In this document: positions 57,418 through 64,000 of the stretch, one piece after another | Layout: every line of letters starts with the position of its first letter | How positions within the stretch are numbered: position 1 is the first letter of the stretch | Assembly: GCF_016803135.1 (NCBI RefSeq) | Contig: NZ_JAEVFE010000001.1 | Coordinates: 744,001 to 808,000 of the forward strand | Direction: 5' to 3' | DNA from: Altererythrobacter sp. C41 | Lineage (GTDB): Bacteria > Pseudomonadota > Alphaproteobacteria > Sphingomonadales > Sphingomonadaceae | DNA: 64,000 bases | The notes under the pieces: model-generated | Database searches by the model: none | What the model saw: only the letters and a program-made list of their open reading frames with translations | What the model was told of the DNA's origin: nothing | Program-made: the position numbers and the translations under genes

Positions 57418-58845
57418 ATGGACGATATCCCCACAGCCGACGAGCTTTTCGCCCGCCCGTTCTTCTTCTGCGGGATCGGAGGCTCCGGCATGCTGCCGCT
57501 GGCGCAGATCGCTAAGGGGCGCGGCGCCGAAGTTGCGGGGAGCGACCGCAGCCGCGATCAGGGCCGCACGCCGGAGAAGTTCGCCGCGCTCGAGGCCCAG
57601 GGCTTCGCGCTCCATCCGCAGGACGGCAGCGGGATCGTGTCAGCGGAGCAGATCCTCGTCGCCTCGGCCGCGATCGAGGATACGGTGCCCGAAGTGGTGC
57701 GCGCCAAGGAGCTCGGCTGCCTTAGGATGTCGCGGGCAGAGCTCAACTCGATCCTGTTCAACACCAGCGGCGCCGGCCTCGCGGTGGCGGGCACGAGCGG
57801 CAAATCGACGGTGACCGGCATGCTCGGCTGGATCATGCACGCCGCGGGCCGTGACCCGACGGTGATGAACGGCGCGGTGATGAAGAACTTCGTCACCCCC
57901 GAACGCCCGAACGCCAGCGCGCTCGTCGGCGGGCGCAGCATCTATGTCAGCGAAGTGGACGAGAGCGACGGGTCGATCGCGCTCTACCGCCCGGCGGTCG
58001 GCGTGCTGCTCAATGTCAGCCTCGACCACAAGGGCATGGACGAATTGCGCCAGCTCTTCGGCGACTTTCTCGCCCGTAGCCGCATCGCCGTGATCAATGC
58101 CGACGACGCCGAGGCGCTCGCGCTGCTCCCGCACGCGAACGAGGTCATCACGTTCGGCATCGATCAGGAGAAGGCGCAGATCGGCGTGGTGCCCGGCTCG
58201 ATCGCCGAAGGGCCGCTGCGGCAGGCGGCCATGATCGTCGACCGGCACGATGGCAGCGAGCACCCGCTCACGCTGGCGATGCCCGGCAAGCACAACCTCT
58301 CGAACGCCCTCGCGGCCATCGCCGCCGCGGCCGCCGCTGGCGTGCCGGTCGCGGCGTCGGTTGCGGCGCTTGCGGAGTTCAAGGGGCTCGCGCGGCGGTT
58401 CGATCTCGTCGGCGTCAGCGCCGCGGGCATCGCCGTGATCGACGACTTCGGCCACAACCCCGAGAAATGCGCGGCGACCCTGCGCACCCTGAAGGCGCAC
58501 GAAGGGCGCGTGATCGCCTTCTTCCAGCCGCACGGCTACGGCCCCCTGCGGCAGATGGGCGCCGAGCTGGCCGAAACCTTCGCGCGCGAGCTCGGGCCCG
58601 AGGACTGCACGATCCTGTGCGATCCCGTCTATTTCGGCGGAACGGTCGACCGGAGCGAAGGCAGCGAGCGGATCGTGCGGCTGATCGAGGCCGCCGGCGG
58701 TCATGCCGAATACATCCCCACGCGCAAGGCCTGCGGCGACCGCATCGTCTGCCTCGCCCGGCCGAACGACCGGATCGTGGTCATGGGCGCACGCGACGAC
58801 ACCCTGACGGCCTTCGCGCGCGAACTGCTGGAACGGCTGGGGTAG
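57418..58845 (+). CDS. mpl: Mur ligase family protein, probably Mpl (UDP-MurNAc:tripeptide ligase) or MurC-like
   Basis: A 475-residue ligase starting MDDIPTADELFARPFFFCGI at ATG 57418. The N-terminal Rossmann-like GIGGSGMLPLAQI and SDRSRDQGRTPEKF are followed by the ATP P-loop AGTSGKSTVTGML, YVSEVDESDGSI, NVSLDHKGMDEL, the central domain MPGKHNLSNALAAIAAA and the C-terminal IDDFGHNPEKCAATLRTLK with FFQPHGYGPLRQM. These fit the MurC/Mpl group. The choice of Mpl rests on the divergent LD-carboxypeptidase neighbour and on isolation from a cell-division cluster; a second MurC is the alternative. Confidence 0.8.
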   Translation: MDDIPTADELFARPFFFCGIGGSGMLPLAQIAKGRGAEVAGSDRSRDQGRTPEKFAALEAQGFALHPQDGSGIVSAEQILVASAAIEDTVPEVVRAKELGCLRMSRAELNSILFNTSGAGLAVAGTSGKSTVTGMLGWIMHAAGRDPTVMNGAVMKNFVTPERPNASALVGGRSIYVSEVDESDGSIALYRPAVGVLLNVSLDHKGMDELRQLFGDFLARSRIAVINADDAEALALLPHANEVITFGIDQEKAQIGVVPGSIAEGPLRQAAMIVDRHDGSEHPLTLAMPGKHNLSNALAAIAAAAAAGVPVAASVAALAEFKGLARRFDLVGVSAAGIAVIDDFGHNPEKCAATLRTLKAHEGRVIAFFQPHGYGPLRQMGAELAETFARELGPEDCTILCDPVYFGGTVDRSEGSERIVRLIEAAGGHAEYIPTRKACGDRIVCLARPNDRIVVMGARDDTLTAFARELLERLG

Positions 58846-59370
58846 CTAGAGCGTCCGGAACATCACCAGGGCGTCAACGGGGCCGAGGCCCGGATGGTCG
58901 AACGCCAGCGGCAGGCGGCCGACGATGTCGAAGCCCAGCGTTTGCCACAGCCGCACCGCGCGTTCGTTGGAACTCACGACGAAGTTGAATTGCATCGCCC
59001 GGTAGCCTTGCGCCCGCGCATGATCGAGCGAGTGGAGGCACATCTGCCGCGCGACCCCTCGACCGGCCGCATCGGCCGCGGTCACGTAGCCACAGTTGCA
59101 GACATGGCTGCCGCCGCCCGCCTGGTTCGGGCGCATGTAGTACGTGCCGAGGATGCGGCCGTCGTCCTCGGCGACGAAGGCCTCCGTGCCCGCGCGCGTC
59201 CAGTAGGCGAGCGCGGCCCCTTCGCTCATGTCGCGGTCGAAAGCGTAGGTCTCGCCCGCGCGGATCACCGGCTCGAGCATGCTCCAAATGGCGGCGTGAT
59301 CTTCCAGGCGGGCCCGGCGTATTTCGACTGAACGGGCGGACACATCCGCGCCGGCAACGGCACCCGTCAC
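58846..59370 (-). CDS. GNAT family N-acetyltransferase
   Basis: A 174-residue acetyltransferase. The start is GTG 59370, overlapping the amn stop (GTGA). The body begins VEIRRARLEDHAAIWSMLEP. The acetyl-CoA-binding region is NCGYVTAADAAGRGVARQMC (R-x-x-G-x-A-like), followed by FNFVVSSNERAVRLWQTLGF and the late FDHPGLGPVDALVMFRTL. The substrate is unknown. Translational coupling to amn is likely from the overlap. Confidence 0.92.
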   Translation of the reverse strand: MTGAVAGADVSARSVEIRRARLEDHAAIWSMLEPVIRAGETYAFDRDMSEGAALAYWTRAGTEAFVAEDDGRILGTYYMRPNQAGGGSHVCNCGYVTAADAAGRGVARQMCLHSLDHARAQGYRAMQFNFVVSSNERAVRLWQTLGFDIVGRLPLAFDHPGLGPVDALVMFRTL

Positions 59371-60806
59371 CGGAACGGCGGCTCGTTGAAGGCGCGCAGC
59401 TTGCGCGAGTGCAGGCGGTTGCCCTCCTCGCGCAGCAGGCGGCAGGTGGTAACGCCGATCTGCATGTGGGCGGCGATGGCCTCCTCGTAGAACTTGTTCG
59501 CCTGCCCCGGCAGCTTGATCTCGCCGTGCAGCGGCTTGTCGGAGACGCACAGCAGCGTGCCGTAGGGAACACGGAAGCGGTAACCCTGCGCGGCGATGGT
59601 CGCGCTTTCCATGTCGATCCCGACCGCCCTGCTGAGCGAGAGGCGGCGGGCGGACTGGGTATAGCGCAGCTCCCAGTTGCGGTCGTCGGTCGTGACCACT
59701 GTGCCGGTGCGCATGCGGCGCTTGAGATCGGCGCCGTGAGTGCCGCTGACTTCCTCGGCCGCCTTGGCGAGCGCCTGCTGCACCTCGGCGATCGCCGGCA
59801 GTGGGATCTCCGGCGGGAGCACGGGGTCGAGCACATGATCGTCGCGCAGGTAGGCGTGGGCGAGAACGTAGTCGCCGATCTTCTGGCTCGGGCGGAGGCC
59901 GCCGCAGTGACCGATCATCAGCCATGCCTCGGGCCGCAGGACGGCGAGGTGGTCGCAGATCGTCTTGGCGTTCGACGGGCCGACGCCGATGTTGACCAGC
60001 GTGATCCCGCCGCGGTCTTTCCCGATCAGATGGTAGGCCGGCATCTGGTGACGGCGCCAGGCGGTGTCCGATAGCTCGACGCGTGCATTCTCGCGCGGGG
60101 TTTCGAGGTAGAGCCCGCCGGCTCCCGCAAGCGCGGTGCACTCGTCGTTGCCGAGCTGCTCGCCCGCCCAGTCGACGAACTCGTCGACGTAGCGGTGGTA
60201 GTTGGTGAAGAGGATAAAGCGCTGGAAATGCGCCGGGTCGGTCCCGGTGTAATGCGCCAGCCGCGCGAGGCTGAAGTCGGTTCTGAGGCCGTCGAACAGC
60301 GAGAGCGGGATCGGATCGCGGGGCGCGCCGAGTTCGATCCCGTCGGCCAGCTCGTCGCCGATGTCGGCCAGTTCGGTCGAGGGGAAATGGCGCGCGAGTT
60401 CCTGCGGGCTGATGCCGGCAAGCTCCGCCCCCGCCTCCCCGTCGAGCACATAGGGGAAAGGGATTTCCTGCCGCGACGGCGCGACTTCCAGATCGACGTC
60501 GTAGTCGCTGGTGATCAGCCGCAACTGCTCGGCGAGGTAATCGGCGAACAGGCGCGGGCGGGTGACGGTGGTGGCGTAGGTGCCCGGCATATTGAGCCGT
60601 CCATAGGCGCGGCTGCGGTCTTCGGGGCGGGTGCCGCCGCGAAAACGCAGGCGCAGTTCGGGATAGGCGTAGCTGCCGTCGCTGCGCTTCTCCGGCTTGG
60701 GCAGCGTGCCCTCGCGCCCGAAGGCGATGATGTCGGCGCGCAGGCGCTCGACCGCTTCGTCATAGAGGCGGGTAAGGTCTTCGATGATCTTTTCAGGTGA
60801 TTCCAT
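59367..60806 (-). CDS. amn: AMP nucleosidase
   Basis: A 479-residue enzyme that cleaves AMP to adenine and ribose-5-phosphate, close to the ~484 aa of E. coli Amn. The N-terminal regulatory domain (about 1-180) is followed by a nucleoside-phosphorylase fold with TLVNIGVGPSNAKTICDHLA, LMIGHCGGLRPSQKIGDYVL, and VGIDMESATIAAQGYRFRVP, where the Met-Glu-Ser contacts ribose. It helps set adenylate pools. The 368 bases upstream contain an inverted-repeat element. Confidence 0.95.
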   Translation of the reverse strand: MESPEKIIEDLTRLYDEAVERLRADIIAFGREGTLPKPEKRSDGSYAYPELRLRFRGGTRPEDRSRAYGRLNMPGTYATTVTRPRLFADYLAEQLRLITSDYDVDLEVAPSRQEIPFPYVLDGEAGAELAGISPQELARHFPSTELADIGDELADGIELGAPRDPIPLSLFDGLRTDFSLARLAHYTGTDPAHFQRFILFTNYHRYVDEFVDWAGEQLGNDECTALAGAGGLYLETPRENARVELSDTAWRRHQMPAYHLIGKDRGGITLVNIGVGPSNAKTICDHLAVLRPEAWLMIGHCGGLRPSQKIGDYVLAHAYLRDDHVLDPVLPPEIPLPAIAEVQQALAKAAEEVSGTHGADLKRRMRTGTVVTTDDRNWELRYTQSARRLSLSRAVGIDMESATIAAQGYRFRVPYGTLLCVSDKPLHGEIKLPGQANKFYEEAIAAHMQIGVTTCRLLREEGNRLHSRKLRAFNEPPFR

Positions 60807-60880
60807 CGATGGCCATTAGCGCCTGTTGCGTGACAATTCCAAGTCCTGCTGGGTGTCACACGGAGACGCGGAGGGAGTTG

Positions 60881-61049
60881 TTTTCGCGCAGAGTGTGCAG
60901 AGGACGCCGTGGTGGGGGGCGGAGGGGCGTCACATCCTTTAATCGTCATCCCAGCTTTCGCTGGGACGACGAGGGGTTTTTGGAAGCTGCTCCTCTGCCC
61001 CCTCTCCGCCGCCCCGCTCTCCGCGTCCTCCGCGGGCTCTGCGCGAAAA
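60881..61049. repeat. Degenerate nuclease-free element with TTTTCGCGCAGAG inverted ends
   Basis: TTTTCGCGCAGAGTGTGCAG with AGGACGC (60881-60907) is matched in inverse by GCGTCCTCCGCGGGCTCTGC with GCGAAAA (61023-61049). A nested CGTCATCCCAGCTTTCGCTG palindrome lies at 60944-60971. The organisation matches 27025-27192 and 50902-51084. Confidence 0.65.
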
Positions 61050-61120
61050 TAACCTCGCGCCTCTGTGCCTCTGCGAACGCCCCTCTTCCTCAGCCCCCGG
61101 CGCGAATCCAAAGCAGGCAC

Positions 61121-61159
61121 GAAAAAGGGCGCGACCTTCGCAGGCCGCGCCCTCTTTTG
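61121..61159 (-). terminator. Rho-independent terminator of the rpsF-rpsR-rplI operon
   Basis: On the minus strand, GGGCGCGGCC-TGCGAA-GGTCGCGCCC (one mismatch) is followed by TTTTTC. It lies about 15 bases after the rplI stop at 61175 and is oriented to end leftward transcription. Confidence 0.85.
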
Positions 61160-61174
61160 TCCTGTCGGTGCGGA

Positions 61175-61804
61175 TCAGCCGTTGGCTTCGTCCGCAGCCT
61201 CGCCTTCGGCGGGGCCTTCCAGCATGTCGGCCGGAATCTCGCCCGGCTCGAGGGTCGGATCGATGGCGTTGGCCTGGGCCATTTCCTCGATCTCGGCCTG
61301 CTCGTCGGCGAAGAGCTGCGCGAGCACGTCGACGCCCTGGCGCTGCAGTTCGGCCTCGTCTTCCGAACGGGCGACGTTCGCCTTCACGGTGACGTGGACT
61401 TCCGGGTGCAGCGCGACGGTGACGTCGTGCATGCCGAGCGTCTTGATCGGGTGACCCATGATGACCTGGCGCTTGTCGATCTCGTGGCCCTGCTCGGCAA
61501 GGCCCGCAACGACGTCGCGCACGTTGACCGAGCCGTAGAGGTGGCCGGCGTTGGACGAGGCGCGGATCAGCACGATCTCGACGCCGTCGACCTTCTCGCC
61601 CTGCTTCTCGGCGTCGCCGCGGCGCTCCGCGTTTTCCTTTTCCAGGCGTTCGCGGTTGGCCTCGAAGACCTTCTTGTTCGCTTCGTTGGCGCGAAGGGCC
61701 TTCTTCTGCGGGAGCAGGAAGTTGCGGGCGTAGCCGTCCTTGACGGACACGACGTCGCCGATGTTGCCCAGGCTTCCGATGCGTTCGAGGAGGATGATAT
61801 CCAT
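61175..61804 (-). CDS. rplI: 50S ribosomal protein L9
   Basis: A 209-residue protein. The N-terminal rRNA-binding domain starts [20 protein letters not shown] and contains [20 protein letters not shown]; a long central helix and the C-terminal domain ([20 protein letters not shown]) follow. It is about 60 residues longer than E. coli L9 because of an acidic tail rich in Glu and Ala (about 170-209), as usual for this group. It is the last gene of rpsF-rpsR-rplI. Confidence 0.97.
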   Translation of the reverse strand: MDIILLERIGSLGNIGDVVSVKDGYARNFLLPQKKALRANEANKKVFEANRERLEKENAERRGDAEKQGEKVDGVEIVLIRASSNAGHLYGSVNVRDVVAGLAEQGHEIDKRQVIMGHPIKTLGMHDVTVALHPEVHVTVKANVARSEDEAELQRQGVDVLAQLFADEQAEIEEMAQANAIDPTLEPGEIPADMLEGPAEGEAADEANG

Positions 61805-61817
61805 GTTCAGTCTCCTC

Positions 61818-62042
61818 TTACTTCACGATGTAGGGCAGCAGGCCGATGTGGCGCGAACGCTTGATCGCCTTGGCGAGTTCGCGCTGCTTCTTGGCGCTGA
61901 CGGCGGTGATGCGGCTGGGGACGATCTTGCCCCGCTCGGACATGAAACCCTGGAGCAGGCGCACGTCCTTGTAATCGATCTTCGGCGCGTTCTTGCCCGC
62001 GAACGGGCAGGACTTGCGGCGGCGGAAAAACGGACGGGCCAT
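61818..62042 (-). CDS. rpsR: 30S ribosomal protein S18
   Basis: A 74-residue basic protein, [20 protein letters not shown] and onward, with [19 protein letters not shown] and the conserved [20 protein letters not shown] and ARHIGLLPY-like ending [12 protein letters not shown]. It binds next to S6 on the small subunit. It overlaps the rpsF stop by one base and precedes rplI by 13 bases. Confidence 0.98.
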   Translation of the reverse strand: MARPFFRRRKSCPFAGKNAPKIDYKDVRLLQGFMSERGKIVPSRITAVSAKKQRELAKAIKRSRHIGLLPYIVK

Positions 62043-62407
62043 CAGTCGCGCTCCTCACGTTCGGAGCGACGCTTCCGGTCGCGTTCGTTCTTGCGCATCA
62101 TCACGCTCGGGCCGCTCTCGTGCTCGTCGACACGGATGGTCATGTAGCGGATGACGTCTTCGTTGATGCGGGTCTGGCGCTCAAGCTCTTCCACCACGGC
62201 GCCGGGGCCTTCGATGTTGAGCAGCACGAAGTGCGCCTTGCGGTTGCGGTCGATCTTGTAGGCAAGGGACTTGAGACCCCAGGTCTCCGTCTTGGTGACC
62301 TTGCCGTCGTTCTTCTCGACGATTTCGGTGGCGGTTGCCGCCAGCGCGTCGACCTGAGCCTGGCTCAGATCCTGGCGCGCGAGAAAGACATGCTCGTAAA
62401 GAGCCAT
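62042..62407 (-). CDS. rpsF: 30S ribosomal protein S6
   Basis: A 121-residue protein beginning [20 protein letters not shown], with the ferredoxin-like S6 fold ([40 protein letters not shown]) and a basic C-terminal tail ([14 protein letters not shown]). It is the first gene of the operon; the promoter and a likely S6:S18 autoregulatory leader should lie in 62408-62610. Confidence 0.98.
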   Translation of the reverse strand: MALYEHVFLARQDLSQAQVDALAATATEIVEKNDGKVTKTETWGLKSLAYKIDRNRKAHFVLLNIEGPGAVVEELERQTRINEDVIRYMTIRVDEHESGPSVMMRKNERDRKRRSEREERD

Positions 62408-62610
62408 GCTTCGCTTCCTTCACTCTGTAATGCCGATCGCTGGCTGATCCGCGGGATTGCGGGGCCCCTCCGGCTTTCTTCCATTTCCCTGCCCGGAGAC
62501 AGGAAGGCGCGCACATAGCGGCATCGGCGCGGAATGCAAGGCATAACTGGGGCTTGTGCGGCAGGAACGGAGGCGGCAGGGCAGCGTAAAGCTGCGAAAC
62601 AGGAGATTCC

Positions 62611-63549
62611 ATGCCCGGCGGATTGGTAGCGCTTCTCGACGACGTTTCCGTGATCGCGCGCGCCGCTGCGGGTTCCATCGACGATGTCAGCATCGCGGCC
62701 GGCAAGGCCGGATCGAAAGCCGCCGGCGTGGTGATCGACGACGCCGCGGTGACCCCGTCCTACGTCACCGGCCTGTCGCCTGCGCGCGAGTTGCCGATCA
62801 TCTGGAAGATCACCAAGGGCAGCCTGAAGAACAAGCTGCTGATCCTGCTCCCCGGCGCCCTGCTGCTGAGCCAGTTCCTGCCGGCCGCGATCATCTTCAT
62901 CCTCATGCTGGGCGGCGGCTTCCTCAGTTACGAGGGCGCCGAGAAGGTGATGGAGAAGCTGGGCGGCGAGAAGCACGGCAAGACGCTGGAGGATCCGATC
63001 GCGGATCCGGTGGCGTTCGAGCAGCAGCGCGTCTCCGGCGCGATCCGGACCGACCTGATCCTTTCCGCCGAGATCATGGCAATCACGCTCAACGAAGTCG
63101 CGGTCGAAACCTTCCTCGTCCGCGCGGGCGTTCTCGCACTCGTCGGCGTGGCGATCACGTTCGTGGTCTACGGTGCGGTGGCGCTGATCGTGAAGATGGA
63201 CGACGTCGGCCTGCACTTGTCGGAGAAGAGCTCCGCGTTCGCGCAGGGCGTCGGCCGGTTCCTGCTGCGCGCGATGCCTCGATTGCTTACCGCCCTCTCG
63301 CTGATCGGCACGGTGGCGATGCTGTGGGTCGGCGGGGGGATCGTCCTCCATGGCCTCGCAGAGCTCGGCGTCGCGCAGCCCGAGCATCTGGTCGAGGACA
63401 TCCGGCACGCCGTCGAAGCGGCCACGGGCGCTCTGGCCGGTGTGACGGGGTGGATCACCTTCGCCGGACTGTCCGCCCTGTTCGGCCTCGTCCTCGGCGC
63501 GGTGATCGCCTTCGTCCTGCACAAGGTGCTGCGGATCGGCGGGCACTAG
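62611..63549 (+). CDS. DUF808 family inner-membrane protein
   Basis: A 312-residue protein starting MPGGLVALLDDVSVIARAAA, the hallmark N-terminus of the DUF808/YedI family. Hydrophobic segments are at about 80-108 (LLILLPGALLLSQFLPAAII), 175-195, 225-250 and 285-305. A soluble loop carries NEVAVETFLVRAG. The function is unknown. A GGAGA ribosome binding site precedes ATG 62611. It is divergent from the S6 operon. Confidence 0.92.
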   Translation: MPGGLVALLDDVSVIARAAAGSIDDVSIAAGKAGSKAAGVVIDDAAVTPSYVTGLSPARELPIIWKITKGSLKNKLLILLPGALLLSQFLPAAIIFILMLGGGFLSYEGAEKVMEKLGGEKHGKTLEDPIADPVAFEQQRVSGAIRTDLILSAEIMAITLNEVAVETFLVRAGVLALVGVAITFVVYGAVALIVKMDDVGLHLSEKSSAFAQGVGRFLLRAMPRLLTALSLIGTVAMLWVGGGIVLHGLAELGVAQPEHLVEDIRHAVEAATGALAGVTGWITFAGLSALFGLVLGAVIAFVLHKVLRIGGH

Positions 63550-63689
63550 AGCGGAAAAAACGCGCCCGCGCTGAGGCTCGCAAAAGCCAGCGCCCTCGGC
63601 AAATCACCCGCCCATCGCAGCGAGCATCTTGGAAATCTGGCGGATTTTCCCTCGCGGCAAGCCCGGCTCGCCGCATTACCGAACGTCGG

Positions 63690-64000
63690 CTACTCGGCCG
63701 TCTCGTCGGCGAAGGCCTCGCTTCGCGCCACGTCGATCGCGTCACTGAAGCCGAGCACGCTCGCGAGGAACACCGGGGCGGGAATGCCGTCGCCGGTGAT
63801 CACGTCCCACTCGATGTAGGGATCGCCCTCGTCGTCCAGATAGGTGCTGCTGAAGCGGTAGGTGCGCGCCAGCGCCATCGCCTTCTCGGCGGTCCAGGGC
63901 TCCTTGCGGTCGAATCCCGCGGAGAACTGCACCGCGTCGCAGCCATCGTGGGACGTTTCGTCGCAGCCGTAGAAGTAGATTCGGGTCGACCAACCGGAAA
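63690..64000 (-). CDS. YbjN-domain-like protein, C-terminal part (5' end outside window)
   Basis: The leftward frame is open from the right edge to TAG 63690 and encodes at least 102 residues. STRIYFYGCDETSHDGCDAV, FSAGFDRKEPWTAEKAMALA and TYLDDEGDPYIEWDVITGDG resemble the YbjN family (small type III-chaperone-like fold). Several cysteines in the visible start, and a probable signal peptide upstream in homologues, suggest a periplasmic protein. The true start is not in the window; a GTG at 63932 is internal. Confidence 0.65.
   Translation of the reverse strand, partial: SGWSTRIYFYGCDETSHDGCDAVQFSAGFDRKEPWTAEKAMALARTYRFSSTYLDDEGDPYIEWDVITGDGIPAPVFLASVLGFSDAIDVARSEAFADETAE

Overview
This window reads as chromosomal DNA of a high-GC alphaproteobacterium, most likely of the order Sphingomonadales (Erythrobacteraceae/Sphingomonadaceae). 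I infer this from codon bias, a gene-transfer-agent-type 3-TM holin, a TonB receptor with a PepSY protein, the style of the housekeeping proteins and the abundance of CTCCCC-type palindromes. The assignment rests on recognition, not on a database search.

Layout. 1-6955: core genes (GTA-type holin, aroQ, accB-accC, an Lrp/AsnC regulator, a degenerate histidine kinase, a WalW-like polysaccharide deacetylase), interrupted at 2976-3548 by a small palindrome-flanked element encoding a DUF559 nuclease. 7016-7194: tRNA(CAT) and tRNA-Pro(TGG). 7172-18857: an 11.7-kb island integrated in the 3' end of tRNA-Pro and bounded by 24-bp direct repeats with one mismatch. It carries a predicted SRA-like/GIY-YIG nuclease, a serine recombinase, a 1364-aa Cas4-like nuclease/SF1 helicase, a cytosine-5 DNA methyltransferase, an orphan protein, a possible HUH replication protein and a tyrosine integrase. 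19017-38743: TonB receptor-PepSY, MATE exporter, M28 peptidase, ettA, a frameshifted SnoaL-like gene, DUF2267 and CBS proteins, ligA with an in-frame palindromic insertion, an ABM protein and a hydrolase in an overlapping set with recN, bamD, and proB divergent from proC-proA. 38755-44722: accessory stretch with a nuclease-free copy of the palindromic element, two copies of a structured repeat, a terminase-small-subunit-like gene, and a locus encoding a type IIG-like N6-methylase, a small protein and a PLD-family nuclease. 44723-64000: lepA, a GGDEF-EAL-PilZ protein, a ferredoxin-NADP reductase-like gene, an amidohydrolase, dnaN, fabG, a GxxExxY nuclease, fabD, an LD-carboxypeptidase next to an Mpl-like ligase, a GNAT gene overlapping amn, rpsF-rpsR-rplI, a DUF808 gene and a partial YbjN gene.

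The most unusual theme is a pair of tiny elements. Each is one PD-(D/E)XK-type nuclease gene (DUF559 at 3050-3406; GxxExxY at 55154-55546) bracketed by its own family of inverted repeats, and in both the inner end of the upstream repeat supplies the purine-rich ribosome binding site. The same window holds nuclease-free copies of both repeat families (38755-38906; 27025-27192, 50902-51084, 60881-61049) and a third palindrome pair inserted in frame in ligA. This is the best candidate here for an undescribed system: nuclease-encoding palindromic elements with non-autonomous derivatives. The second candidate is the tRNA-Pro defence island, and the third is the methylase/PLD-nuclease locus.
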